Below are positions 7,170 through 14,346 of a stretch of DNA of 64,000 nucleotides, in pieces. The notes below the pieces were generated by a model. It was not told the DNA's origin, made no database searches, and worked only from the letters and a program-made list of their open reading frames with translations. The DNA is taken from contig JAPJQL010000014.1 in the NCBI GenBank assembly GCA_030825115.1, positions 4,839 through 68,838 on the forward strand, read 5' to 3'. The position numbers were made by a program, and so were the translations under genes. The stretch's first letter is position 1. Each line of letters begins with the position of its first letter. This DNA comes from Lachnospiraceae bacterium (GTDB lineage Bacteria; Bacillota; Clostridia; Lachnospirales; Lachnospiraceae).

Positions 7170-7910
7170 CTATGCCTCCTTGTCCGGCGTCGCGCTGAAC
7201 TTCTTCATGACTTTAATGAACTGTTCCGTAGTCATGTCCCCCAGCGCCTTGAGCCCGAAAAGCTTCAGGACGGTGGCTTCCTCCACCCCGGTCCTTCCAA
7301 GCTCTGCCTTTATGGTATTAAGTTTCGCTGTGTCAATCTTCTCTGCCGCTGCATCCCCCGGGTTAATGTCCGGAGGCTCCTCCCCGCCTGCCGTTCCGGC
7401 TCCGCTGTCCTTTGCCTTCCCAGCTGGCTTCTTCTGTTTTCCATCCGGATCGGTCCGTGGTGCTACAGGCTCGCCAGCCCCGTCCGGGTCCTTCATCTCC
7501 TCTGTCGGGATACACAAGACCTGGAAGCACGCATATTTGAATGCGACCGCCATCGCTTTGTTCGTTGCCTTATCCGCGCTGTCCATCGCCTCCCCGATCA
7601 CCACGGCGCGGACGAAGGAGCCGTCTTCCGCATAGAACCGGTATTCAATCCGGCAGATGGAATAATTCATCACTGAGCCCTTTGCCGTGGTCTTCACTTC
7701 CCGGGTCTGCTCCAGGATGGTAGGGACCACGAAGACCCCATGCTTCTGGAATGCAGGGTTGATCGCATTCATCACCGCATCGATCCCCCTGTAATTGAAC
7801 CCCTGCTGGGCGTTCCGGTCCTTCTTGGCTACAGCGCCCACATCCTTCATCACCTGCGTGATCTGGCGGAATATCTTCCCGCCCTCCTGTCTTGTCTCCT
7901 GCCCTTCCAT
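7170..7910 (-). CDS. ERF-family single-strand annealing recombinase
   Basis: This roughly 246-residue protein has the ERF core: FRQITQVMKDVGAVAKKDRNAQQGFNYRGIDAVMNAINPAFQKHGV, then VMNYSICRIEYRFYAEDGSFV and a SADKATNKAMAVAFKYACFQVLCIPTEE motif. A disordered Gly/Pro/Lys-rich linker (about residues 150-195) leads to a small C-terminal helical domain. ERF proteins anneal complementary strands in phage recombination and pair with a cognate SSB, here the next gene. The start is set at ATG 7910, two bases after the DUF1351 stop; a GTG at 7916 would overlap that stop. Confidence 0.9.
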   Translation of the reverse strand: MEGQETRQEGGKIFRQITQVMKDVGAVAKKDRNAQQGFNYRGIDAVMNAINPAFQKHGVFVVPTILEQTREVKTTAKGSVMNYSICRIEYRFYAEDGSFVRAVVIGEAMDSADKATNKAMAVAFKYACFQVLCIPTEEMKDPDGAGEPVAPRTDPDGKQKKPAGKAKDSGAGTAGGEEPPDINPGDAAAEKIDTAKLNTIKAELGRTGVEEATVLKLFGLKALGDMTTEQFIKVMKKFSATPDKEA

Positions 7911-7912
7911 GT

Positions 7913-8755
7913 TCACCCTATCCTTTCAAAGCTTATCCCGAAGCTGTTCATATATCCTTCAAGCATGTCGATCTTCTCCTGGGATGCGACAATCTGGTAT
8001 GTGGCTTTTTTAGCGGACGGTGTCTCGAATGCCAGGCCGAACCCCGTATCCAGATCCAGCTCCTGCTGCACCGGCTCCGGGTCCGGCATTGTTGCCTCCG
8101 CCCAGACCGCCTCTTCCTCTGCCTTCCTGCGGCGTTCTGCCAGTTCAGCAAACTCATTTGCTCGCCTCATAGACTCCACTGCCGTGTATCCTGCCTTGTA
8201 CTGTCCCAGGGCATAGTCGATTATATCCGGCTCCACCCGCATCAGCTTCAGGCTCTCCACGTCCATCCTGATGCTCAGTAGCGCCTGTTCCATCTCCTCG
8301 CCGATCTTCCTGGCTGACGTGGATGAATTCTCCCATTTCCCGGAATAGATCCGGCTGAGCGGGGCATATCCTTCCAGGTCACCAACCTTCTCTTCATAGA
8401 TGGAACGTATCAGCCTGCGGCGCTCTTCAATCCGGCTGGCCTCGAATTCCTTCACCTGGCTGTCGATCAGCGCGATCGGCTCATCGATCAGCGCCAGCAG
8501 CTCTTTTGTCTTCATCTCGAACGCTTCATATGGCTGCATGTACTGCTTCTTGACCTCAATCTTCCGGTCATTCACCGCCTTCTTAAGCTTCCGCAGGTCG
8601 GCTACTGCCGCCTTGGCAAACCCTTTGCTCTCTTCCGTGAAAGATGCCCCTCGGTATTCCTCCAGATATGCTGACAGCGCCTCCTTCAGCTCATCGAAAT
8701 TACTGAAATCTATCACGCCGTTCTTCTGGCTGATCATTACGTCTAATCTCTCCAT
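7913..8755 (-). CDS. DUF1351 phage protein
   Basis: This 280-residue, highly charged coiled-coil protein (MERLDVMISQKNGVIDFSNFDELKEALSAYL onward) has the KGFAKAAVADLRKLKKAVNDRKIEVKK segment typical of DUF1351. The start at 8755 has GAGGAGGAG a few bases upstream; the frame extends to 8776 without a better site. DUF1351 genes regularly precede ERF- or RecT-type recombinases in Firmicutes phages, suggesting a helper role in recombination, though the function is unproven. The C-terminal 60 residues look like a separate small domain. Confidence 0.85.
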   Translation of the reverse strand: MERLDVMISQKNGVIDFSNFDELKEALSAYLEEYRGASFTEESKGFAKAAVADLRKLKKAVNDRKIEVKKQYMQPYEAFEMKTKELLALIDEPIALIDSQVKEFEASRIEERRRLIRSIYEEKVGDLEGYAPLSRIYSGKWENSSTSARKIGEEMEQALLSIRMDVESLKLMRVEPDIIDYALGQYKAGYTAVESMRRANEFAELAERRRKAEEEAVWAEATMPDPEPVQQELDLDTGFGLAFETPSAKKATYQIVASQEKIDMLEGYMNSFGISFERIG

Positions 8756-8756
8756 G

Positions 8757-8975
8757 TCACTCCTCCTCGTCTTCAATCTTGATTATCGTATCGTTTGCCG
8801 CATACCTGATCAGGCTTGAAGCCAGCTCCTTCACGCTCAGCTGGCCGCCTGACTTTTCCAAGAACCCTTCCAAAATATCTGCGGCTTCCGGGTCGATACG
8901 GATGATCCCATCCCCGCACGCTCCCCGGCTTATTGCCTTCTTCCTCTTCTTTTTAATGCTGATCACGTTAGGCAT
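8757..8975 (-). CDS. Small ribbon-helix-helix-like phage protein
   Basis: This 72-residue protein starts at ATG 8975 behind GGAGGT and begins with a very basic stretch (IKKKRKKAISRG). It continues with IIRIDPEAADILEGFLEKSGG and SVKELASSLIRYA, whose strand-helix-helix pattern resembles ribbon-helix-helix DNA binders. It ends in an acidic tail (DEEE). It could be a small regulator or an antitoxin-like protein; no partner toxin is evident. It overlaps the upstream gene by 8 bases. Confidence 0.6.
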   Translation of the reverse strand: MPNVISIKKKRKKAISRGACGDGIIRIDPEAADILEGFLEKSGGQLSVKELASSLIRYAANDTIIKIEDEEE

Positions 8976-9246
8976 CCAGCACCTCCACCAGCTCATCCGG
9001 CTGGAACGAATAGTCATCCTGGTATCCGTTGCTCTTCCCTTTCAGCGTCACCTGCTTCTCAAAGATATGTACCTCGCGGATCTCCAGCTTGGTCCAGTTG
9101 TCCGGGGCGCCGAACTCAAACCGGACGTTCTGCCCGGGGCGCAGGTCTGCTGCCCTGGCTGCATGCTTTCTCCCTTCCGGTTCCGGGATCCTGTTGCCTG
9201 GTTCCGGTACGTGGTCAGTATCCACCTTTCCTAAAGTTCCATCCAT
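8968..9246 (-). CDS. Small phage protein, unknown
   Basis: This protein of about 92 residues starts at ATG 9246, with GGAGGA 9 bases upstream; an earlier ATG at 9273 has no ribosome binding site. The first half is rich in Pro, Glu and Arg and probably disordered. The second half (RPGQNVRFEFGAPDNWTKLEIREVHIFEKQVTLKG) looks like a small beta domain. Family not recognised. A 15-base palindrome (CCCTCAT-A-ATGAGGG, 9267-9281) lies just upstream. Confidence 0.55.
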   Translation of the reverse strand: MDGTLGKVDTDHVPEPGNRIPEPEGRKHAARAADLRPGQNVRFEFGAPDNWTKLEIREVHIFEKQVTLKGKSNGYQDDYSFQPDELVEVLDA

Positions 9247-9297
9247 CTTGACATTTCCTCCGTTTTCCCTCATAATGAGGGTGTGATTATTTACGAG

Positions 9298-9543
9298 TTA
9301 CCTTGATCCCCCGGCTGTTCCCGCAGCTGGGGTTTCTGCTCTCCCGGCTTGGTACTCTCGCAGGTGCTCAGCCCACTTATGCACCCCATATGCCATCTCG
9401 TTTGCGATGTTGTAATCTAACAGAATGCTGTTGGCATTCCGTTCCCTCACTTCTGCTGCCTCAATCTCTAATGCTTTAACATCTTCATCGGTCAGGAGAA
9501 ACATCGATTCCACTCCGTTTTCTAATGTGATTTTCCCTTGCAT
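9298..9543 (-). CDS. Small phage protein, unknown
   Basis: This 81-residue protein starts at ATG 9543, right after AAAGGAGGAGGA. It begins MQGKITLENGVESMFLLTDEDV and is mainly helical and acidic (LEIEAAEVRERNANSILLDYNIANEMAYGVHKWAEHLREYQ), with a small Gly/Thr/Ala tail. I do not recognise a domain. It overlaps the Cys-rich micro-ORF upstream by 59 bases. Confidence 0.65.
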   Translation of the reverse strand: MQGKITLENGVESMFLLTDEDVKALEIEAAEVRERNANSILLDYNIANEMAYGVHKWAEHLREYQAGRAETPAAGTAGGSR

Positions 9544-9643
9544 AGTCCTCCTCCTTTCTCTTATAATCCCTGCACGGATACATCCGGCTCCGCTCCATGC
9601 ACCGGCTGCTGTAACGGCATGTCCGGCATGTTTCTGCGCCCAT
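9485..9643 (-). CDS. Cys-rich micro-ORF (52 aa)
   Basis: A leftward frame starts at ATG 9643, three bases after the stop of the membrane micro-ORF upstream. The protein begins MGAETCRTCRYSSRCMERSR and then MYPCRDYKRKEED, giving a C-x2-C-x5-C-x8-C metal-site pattern followed by a charged tail. Small proteins of this kind (cysteines ending in a YPCxDY-type motif) recur in Clostridia phages. The extensive overlap with the downstream gene lowers certainty for the last 20 residues. Confidence 0.5.
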   Translation of the reverse strand: MGAETCRTCRYSSRCMERSRMYPCRDYKRKEEDYARENHIRKRSGIDVSPDR

Positions 9644-9646
9644 CGC

Positions 9647-9784
9647 CTACACCGCCCTGAAATACCACGCCGCACACACCACTCCGACAAGTATCAGGCA
9701 CCTCATCGCCGCATACAGCTCATGCCGACGCATCTCTTGCCGAAGCCGGAAGATGTCTCTATGCATCCGCTCCAGCCTGTCCAT
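9647..9784 (-). CDS. Micro-ORF, single-pass membrane protein (45 aa)
   Basis: The frame from ATG 9784 encodes a basic, amphipathic N-terminal helix (MDRLERMHRDIFRLRQEMRR) followed by one hydrophobic segment (CLILVGVVCAAWYF) and stops three bases before the next ATG. It overlaps the end of the excisionase-like gene by 26 bases. The organisation, a charged helix plus one membrane span, recalls small phage membrane effectors, but no function can be assigned. Confidence 0.5.
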   Translation of the reverse strand: MDRLERMHRDIFRLRQEMRRHELYAAMRCLILVGVVCAAWYFRAV

Positions 9785-10037
9785 CTCTGTCTCCCAGTCC
9801 CAGATCTGGTTTAATTGCTGCATTTGCTTGTTCCTCCTCTCTCCGTTTCAAATACACATCAATAAGTTCCTGGGAAATATAATACGAATACCTTTCCCCA
9901 CTCATCTTTTCTGCGATGCCTATCGGAAGCTTCCCGCGCCTCATCAGCACCCTAACCGCTTGTTCTGGATACCCAAGCTGCTGACTCGCAGATTTAACGC
10001 TCACACCTACCTTTGATTTTCTCACCTTTATACTCAT
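9759..10037 (-). CDS. Excisionase-like / winged-helix DNA-binding protein
   Basis: The protein (about 92 residues from ATG 10037) has KSASQQLGYPEQAVRVLMRRGKLPIGIAEKM followed by YSYYISQELIDVYLKRRE. This is the helix-turn-helix plus wing pattern of phage excisionases and MerR-like regulators. A TTG at 10073, overlapping the stop of the upstream micro-ORF, would give a longer form; neither start has a well-spaced ribosome binding site, so the start is uncertain. It likely controls integration or early gene expression. Confidence 0.7.
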   Translation of the reverse strand: MSIKVRKSKVGVSVKSASQQLGYPEQAVRVLMRRGKLPIGIAEKMSGERYSYYISQELIDVYLKRREEEQANAAIKPDLGLGDRDGQAGADA

Positions 10038-10065
10038 TCCTTTCTCATCTGGTAATCTTTTCCCT

Positions 10066-10161
10066 TCAGCCAAATAAGAGTACTGCCATGACGCACAGCC
10101 TGTAATGCAGCCACTTTATTGCTGCTATGGTTAGTAATAGAATCAATATTGCAGTCACCAT
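10066..10161 (-). CDS. Micro-ORF, hydrophobic peptide (31 aa)
   Basis: A GGTGAACTGAGG ribosome binding region precedes ATG 10161, which lies two bases after the stop of the Cro-like gene. The product is almost wholly hydrophobic (MVTAILILLLTIAAIKWLHY onward), a single membrane helix with a short basic break. It is the third membrane micro-ORF in this operon. The tight spacing on both sides suggests coupled translation. Confidence 0.5.
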   Translation of the reverse strand: MVTAILILLLTIAAIKWLHYRLCVMAVLLFG

Positions 10162-10163
10162 CC

Positions 10164-10391
10164 TCAGTTCACCCCCTTGCCTGATTCTCTTTGAACGCCC
10201 GTCGCTCCCTCAAGAAGATATCCTATTTCAACTTTAAACATCCTCGACATTTTTATAAGTGCAGAGCTGGGAACATCCGTCTCTTCATTGATCCAGTTGT
10301 AATATGTCTTCAATGAAATTCCGATTTTTTTCGTTAGTTCCTCTTTGGTTAAACCTTTTCTTACTCTTTCAGCCTCTATATTTCTGAGCAT
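10164..10391 (-). CDS. Cro-like XRE-family repressor
   Basis: This 75-residue protein is one helix-turn-helix domain: LRNIEAERVRKGLTKEELTKKIGISLKTYYNWIN, then SALIKMSRMFKVEIGYLLEG. It is the first gene of the leftward early operon and faces the CI-like repressor, so by position it is the lytic (Cro-type) regulator. It is transcribed from the promoter at 10,432-10,460. The two TGCTCA/TGAGCA-type palindromes in the intergenic region are its likely targets, shared with the other repressor. Confidence 0.85.
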   Translation of the reverse strand: MLRNIEAERVRKGLTKEELTKKIGISLKTYYNWINEETDVPSSALIKMSRMFKVEIGYLLEGATGVQRESGKGVN

Positions 10392-10407
10392 CTCCGCCCT
10401 CCTTTCT

Positions 10408-10494
10408 GCTCAATTTGAGCTTTATGCATATATATTAAACCCATTACGAGCATTTGTCAATACCATTCTTGCAAAATATTGCTCATTTTGAGCA
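10408..10494. promoter_or_regulatory. Twin operator palindromes of the lysis-lysogeny switch
   Basis: Two related dyads lie between the divergent repressor genes: GCTCAATTTGAGC (10,408-10,420) and TGCTCATTTTGAGCA (10,480-10,494). They flank the leftward promoter, one downstream of its -10 and one upstream of its -35, so looping or blocking by a repressor could shut the early operon. A third, different dyad, TGTAATAAATTACA (10,512-10,525), fills the spacer of the rightward promoter. Confidence 0.75.
10432..10460 (-). promoter_or_regulatory. Leftward early promoter (Cro operon)
   Basis: On the minus strand a perfect -35 TTGACA (10,455-10,460) and a -10 TAATAT (10,432-10,437) are 17 bases apart. 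Transcription would start about 40 bases before the Cro-like gene and run through the whole early operon. Confidence 0.8.
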
Positions 10495-10502
10495 TTATCC
10501 TA

Positions 10503-10531
10503 TTGACACAATGTAATAAATTACATATAAT
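10503..10531 (+). promoter_or_regulatory. Rightward repressor promoter, perfect sigma-A consensus
   Basis: TTGACA (10,503-10,508) and TATAAT (10,526-10,531) are separated by 17 bases. AGGAGG (10,540-10,545) and the repressor ATG (10,553) follow, so the leader is very short. The spacer holds a TGTAAT...ATTACA dyad that could be an autoregulatory operator. Confidence 0.85.
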
Positions 10532-10552
10532 GGGCTTACAGGAGGTGTTAGA

Positions 10553-11308
10553 ATGACTTTTGGTGAACGACTTACGGAACTACGTATAGAAAATGGATAT
10601 AGTAAGAGAAATGAATTTGCAGAAAAACTTGGTATACCTAGTACTACTCTCAGAAATTATGAAACAGATGCAAGAGAACCAGGACATACATTTCTAAAAC
10701 AGATTTCAGAATTGTTTAATGTTTCTGTTGATTATTTACTTTGCCTTACGGATGAAAAAGAAGTTTTGAATTCTTTTCGTCTGAAAACATCAGAATATGA
10801 ACATATAAAAAAATACCGCGCCCTTGACGACATCGGTCGCCGGCATATTGATACTATTCTTGCATGGGAAACTGAAAGAGTCTTCCACCAGACTATCCAT
10901 ATCGAGAATGAAGCAAAAGATGACGAAGTACCAGTATATATTCTGAATTATTATCAGCGTCTCGCATCAGCCGGAAGTGGAGAGTATTTATTTGATAATA
11001 TCCCTACAGATACAATCGAAGTCCCGATCACCCCAATCTCAGAACAAGCAGACTTTGTTATTGGAGTCAACGGAAATTCCATGGAGCCAACCTACAGTGA
11101 CGGTGATAAAGTATATGTTGAAATATCCAAAGAAATCTCCACTGGTAGCATAGGCATATTTACTAAGGGAAGTGAATGCTTCATTAAAGAGCTAGGGAAT
11201 GACCGACTGATATCTCACAACGCTGACAAAAAAACATATCCAGATATTCCAGCCAGCGAAGACATTAAACTTGTTGGTCGCGTACTTGGAAAAGTAGAAG
11301 AAGTATAA
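10553..11308 (+). CDS. CI-like phage repressor with S24 (LexA-type) self-cleavage domain
   Basis: This 251-residue protein has an N-terminal XRE helix-turn-helix (residues 4-62), a linker, and a C-terminal S24 peptidase domain. Ala140-Gly141 (in RLASAGSG) is the expected cleavage site, Ser176 (GNSMEPT) the nucleophile and Lys212 (ECFIKELG) the general base. It should hold the prophage silent and be inactivated by RecA during the SOS response. It has a perfect-consensus promoter and AGGAGG. Base composition is markedly AT-rich compared with the early genes to its left, as is that of the next two genes. Confidence 0.93.
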   Translation: MTFGERLTELRIENGYSKRNEFAEKLGIPSTTLRNYETDAREPGHTFLKQISELFNVSVDYLLCLTDEKEVLNSFRLKTSEYEHIKKYRALDDIGRRHIDTILAWETERVFHQTIHIENEAKDDEVPVYILNYYQRLASAGSGEYLFDNIPTDTIEVPITPISEQADFVIGVNGNSMEPTYSDGDKVYVEISKEISTGSIGIFTKGSECFIKELGNDRLISHNADKKTYPDIPASEDIKLVGRVLGKVEEV

Positions 11309-11352
11309 AAGTCATTGGCTTTTTAATAAAATAAACAAAGCGAGGAAAAAGG

Positions 11353-11721
11353 ATGGAATCAAACACAAAATATTGTAAACATTGTGGAGAACTTATTGAT
11401 TTTGAATGTGTAGTATGCCCTAAATGCGGTAAACAAGTTGAGCAATTAACAAACAATAATGATACTCCAATTATCATTAATAACTCTGCATCATCCAGTG
11501 CCAGCGCGAGTGCTACAATAGTTACTCCGGTTGCAAATGGACGAGAAAAAAACAAATGGATTTCTTTGCTGCTTTGCATCTTTACCGTCTGTGGTCACAA
11601 ATTTTACGAAGGCAAAATTGGCATGGGAATCCTATATCTTCTTACTGGTGGATTGTTTGGCATTGGCTGGGTAATTGATATCATTGCTCTCATCGGAAAG
11701 CCAAACCCTTATTACGTATAA
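11353..11721 (+). CDS. Zinc-ribbon plus TM2-domain membrane protein
   Basis: This 122-residue protein has an N-terminal four-cysteine zinc ribbon (YCKHCGELIDFECVVCPKCGKQV). A low-complexity Asn/Ser/Ala linker (residues 35-65) leads to a TM2 domain: two membrane segments around a short turn with the HKFYEGKIGMGILYLLTGGLFGIGWVIDII pattern. It lies 44 bases after the repressor in the same direction and is probably expressed in the lysogen. TM2 proteins have no agreed biochemical role; in this setting it could be cargo that alters the host envelope or excludes other phages, which is inference. Confidence 0.8.
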   Translation: MESNTKYCKHCGELIDFECVVCPKCGKQVEQLTNNNDTPIIINNSASSSASASATIVTPVANGREKNKWISLLLCIFTVCGHKFYEGKIGMGILYLLTGGLFGIGWVIDIIALIGKPNPYYV

Positions 11722-11783
11722 TCATCACTATTAAAATATTGGCTGGTTTTATAAACCACGAATAACTGGGAGGAGCAAAGTAT

Positions 11784-13109
11784 ATGGCATTACTAGATTT
11801 TCTAAAAACGAATGAATTAAAACGTATATCCGAGTTAGAAGAAGAAAATCAGAACCTCAGATCACTTGCATGTCCTGATGCACAGCAATTATTTAAATTG
11901 CAGCAAGAAATCGAAGATATTGAAAAAGTAAAAAAGAAACTTGAAGAATCCATTGAGCAGCTTAATCATGTTGAAAACCATGCAAAAAATAACATTAGCA
12001 ATTTGAATGATGAAATTCAGTCCTTAAATGCCAGCATATCTCAGAAAAAATCTGAAATCATTTGCCTTGATGAAGAGATACTTGTTCAGGAATTTGGACT
12101 ATATAAACCACAATACAATTTCGCAAGTGCTCTTGACTACAAAGAAGAATTGACTAAAATACGACAAAAGCAAAAAGATTTAATAAAAGCCAACGCTGCG
12201 GTATCTGGTAATACAAATTGGACCGTAAACGATAATAAAGTAAAAGGGCGTAAAATGGTAAATGATACTATGAAACTGCTTTTAAGAGCATTTAATAGTG
12301 ATTGTGATTCTATTATTGCCAAGGTTAAATATAGCAATTTTGATTCATCGCTTGACAGAATCTATAAATCAGCAGAAACCATATCAAAACTGGGAACTGT
12401 GATGGGTATTTCAATCACAAAACAATACTTAGATTCAAAAGTTAAAGAACTTCGTCTCGCTTTTGAGTATCAAACTAAAAAACAACAAGAAAAGGAAGAG
12501 CAAAAAGCAGCAAGGGCAGAGCAACGTGAACAAGCTAAAATCCAAAAAGAATTAGAGGAACAACGTAAGAAAATTGAAAAAGAGCAAACTCATTATCAAA
12601 CTGCATTTGAAAAGCTTAAAATTCAACTTGAGCTCCATCCAGATAACCCAGATTTATTAAATAAAAAGGCTGAATTGGAACATCAGCTTAAAGATATTGA
12701 CAAAGCTCTCTCTGATGTAGATTATCGGCAGGCAAATATGAAAGCTGGTTATGTATATATCATTTCCAATATAGGTGCTTTTGGCGAAAATGTTTATAAA
12801 ATCGGAATGACAAGACGACTAGAACCACAGGATAGAGTTGATGAGCTTGGCGATGCATCTGTTCCATTTAACTTTGATGTTCACGCCATGATTTTTTCAG
12901 ATAATGCTCCCGCTCTAGAAACCGCTCTGCACCATGCTTTTGAAGATAGAAAGCTCAACATGGTAAATCAACGTCGCGAATTTTTCAATGTGACTCTTGA
13001 TGAAATAAAAGCAGTTGTCAAAAAGAACTATGATAAGACTGTAGAATTTATTGATGTCCCAGATGCAGAGCAATATCGCATTAGTTTAAAGATGAAAACA
13101 ACAAAATAG
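11784..13109 (+). CDS. Coiled-coil DUF4041 protein with C-terminal T5orf172 (GIY-YIG-like) domain
   Basis: This 441-residue protein starts with a long coiled coil (about residues 10-95), continues with a DUF4041-like helical region (about 115-310, very Lys/Glu/Gln rich), and ends in a T5orf172 domain (about 325-425). That domain has GYVYIISN, VYKIGMTRRLEPQDRVDELG and a LHHAFEDRKLNMVNQRREFF segment, matching GIY-YIG nuclease-like folds. The gene lies between repressor and integrase, in AT-rich sequence, the usual place for lysogeny-expressed cargo. Proteins of this architecture are widespread on mobile elements; a nuclease role in phage competition is plausible but unproven. Ribosome binding site GGGAGGAG precedes the ATG. 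Confidence 0.85.
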   Translation: MALLDFLKTNELKRISELEEENQNLRSLACPDAQQLFKLQQEIEDIEKVKKKLEESIEQLNHVENHAKNNISNLNDEIQSLNASISQKKSEIICLDEEILVQEFGLYKPQYNFASALDYKEELTKIRQKQKDLIKANAAVSGNTNWTVNDNKVKGRKMVNDTMKLLLRAFNSDCDSIIAKVKYSNFDSSLDRIYKSAETISKLGTVMGISITKQYLDSKVKELRLAFEYQTKKQQEKEEQKAARAEQREQAKIQKELEEQRKKIEKEQTHYQTAFEKLKIQLELHPDNPDLLNKKAELEHQLKDIDKALSDVDYRQANMKAGYVYIISNIGAFGENVYKIGMTRRLEPQDRVDELGDASVPFNFDVHAMIFSDNAPALETALHHAFEDRKLNMVNQRREFFNVTLDEIKAVVKKNYDKTVEFIDVPDAEQYRISLKMKTTK

Positions 13110-13114
13110 TACAT

Positions 13115-13204
13115 AAAAAACCGCCCCGGTGCTACCAACACCAAAGCGGCTTTCACATAGATTTCTCTTGCCGAACTGCTCCGACTTGATATAATCTGCT
13201 TCAC
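13115..13204 (-). ncRNA. Predicted ~90-nt small RNA with its own promoter and terminator
   Basis: A leftward unit lies in the gap between the DUF4041 gene and the integrase. It has a promoter at 13,211-13,239 and ends in a GC-rich hairpin (13,121-13,149, CCGCC/GGCGG-type stem with an inner GGTG/CACC pair) followed on this strand by six T (complement of 13,115-13,120). The expected transcript is about 90 nt and stops just past the converging DUF4041 stop codon. A frame starting with GTG exists inside but has no ribosome binding site, so I favour a non-coding RNA, possibly regulating the cargo mRNA or the integrase. Confidence 0.5.
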
Positions 13205-13210
13205 ACCCAA

Positions 13211-13239
13211 ATTATATCATCTCTGGTGCGTCCTGGCAA
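13211..13239 (-). promoter_or_regulatory. Promoter of the predicted small RNA
   Basis: On the minus strand TTGCCA (13,234-13,239) and TATAAT (13,211-13,216) are separated by exactly 17 bases. There is no protein gene on this strand within reach, which is what points to a small RNA. Confidence 0.65.
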
Positions 13240-13304
13240 GGGGCGTATTTTTTATACCCCAAAACCTAAAATCATTGCGATATCGCAACAGAAAGGATGA
13301 TATC

Positions 13305-14345
13305 ATGAAGTTACCAAACAATTACGGCTGCGTCTACAAAATGACCGGAAAACGCCGGCGCCCCTACGCCGTCCGGGTGAAAATCGGCGAACACGACAAC
13401 GGTACTGCCATCTACAAATATCTCGGATACTTTGAAAAATCAGCGGATGCATACACATTTCTGGCGAAATACAACGAAGGGCTTGTCACGCCAGACAACC
13501 GCCTAAAAAGCAATATCCTGTTCCGCCAGGTATTCGACGAATGGATCACAGAACATGAGCGGTACAAGGATGTTGGCAAGCAGGCACATGCATCCTACAC
13601 CTTAGGATTTAACCAGTTAAAAGATTTACACGACAAGGTATTCTGCATGTTGCGTGTAGATGACCTGCAGGCGCAGATAGACAAGCTGGAGAACATGTCA
13701 GAATCCACGATACAGAAGCCTATCACGCTTCTCCACTTCATGTACAAATATGCCTTAAAGAAAGAATACGTGGATAAAGATTACTCCCAGTTCATCATCC
13801 GCGTATCGGCCAGGGAAAAGCAGCAAATGCACAAAGCATTCTCGCATACCGAAATAGGAAAACTATGGGCAGATGGCTCAGAAGACGCTAAGCGGCTGCT
13901 GATATTTATTTACACTGGCTTCCGCGCTACGGAATTGCTGGAAATGCGAAAAGAAAACGTGCACCTGAATGATTCATATATGATTGGCGGAAAGAAGACT
14001 GATGCCGGAAAAGACAGGGCTGTACCGATCCATAAGAAGATACTTCCACTGGTAAAGGCGTTTTATAAGAGTTCCAACACTTATCTTTTTGAGGAGAATG
14101 GCAAGCCTATCACCTATATGCACTTCAAGGATTACCATATGATCCCTCTTATGGAAAAGCTTGAGATGAAGCATACCCTGCACGATACCAGGCACACCTG
14201 TGCATCACTATTAAAAGAATACGGGTGTGATGACTTGTATCGGAAACTTATCCTCGGACACCACATCAGCGATTTAACAGACCGTGTCTACACCCATGTA
14301 GAAATCGCCAGGCTAAACCTTGAGATAAATAAAATCGAAATTTGA
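13305..14345 (+). CDS. int: Tyrosine-type site-specific integrase
   Basis: This 346-residue protein has an N-terminal arm-binding region (residues 1-60), a SAM-like core-binding domain (about 70-165) and a catalytic domain. The signature residues are visible: Arg207 in YTGFRATELLEM, Lys near 230, His293 with Arg296 in LHDTRHT, His319/320 in LGHH and Tyr329 in DRVYTHV. I chose ATG 13,305, which has GAAAGG 8 bases upstream; the frame extends 10 codons further without a site. It integrates and, with the excisionase-like protein, excises the element. It is the last element gene before the spoIIIA operon. Confidence 0.95.
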   Translation: MKLPNNYGCVYKMTGKRRRPYAVRVKIGEHDNGTAIYKYLGYFEKSADAYTFLAKYNEGLVTPDNRLKSNILFRQVFDEWITEHERYKDVGKQAHASYTLGFNQLKDLHDKVFCMLRVDDLQAQIDKLENMSESTIQKPITLLHFMYKYALKKEYVDKDYSQFIIRVSAREKQQMHKAFSHTEIGKLWADGSEDAKRLLIFIYTGFRATELLEMRKENVHLNDSYMIGGKKTDAGKDRAVPIHKKILPLVKAFYKSSNTYLFEENGKPITYMHFKDYHMIPLMEKLEMKHTLHDTRHTCASLLKEYGCDDLYRKLILGHHISDLTDRVYTHVEIARLNLEINKIEI

Positions 14346-14346
14346 T

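Noticed and set aside
13028..13210. 60-codon minus-strand frame over the predicted small RNA
   Set aside because: No ribosome binding site, and most of it is antisense to the DUF4041 gene; the promoter and terminator inside are better explained by a non-coding RNA.
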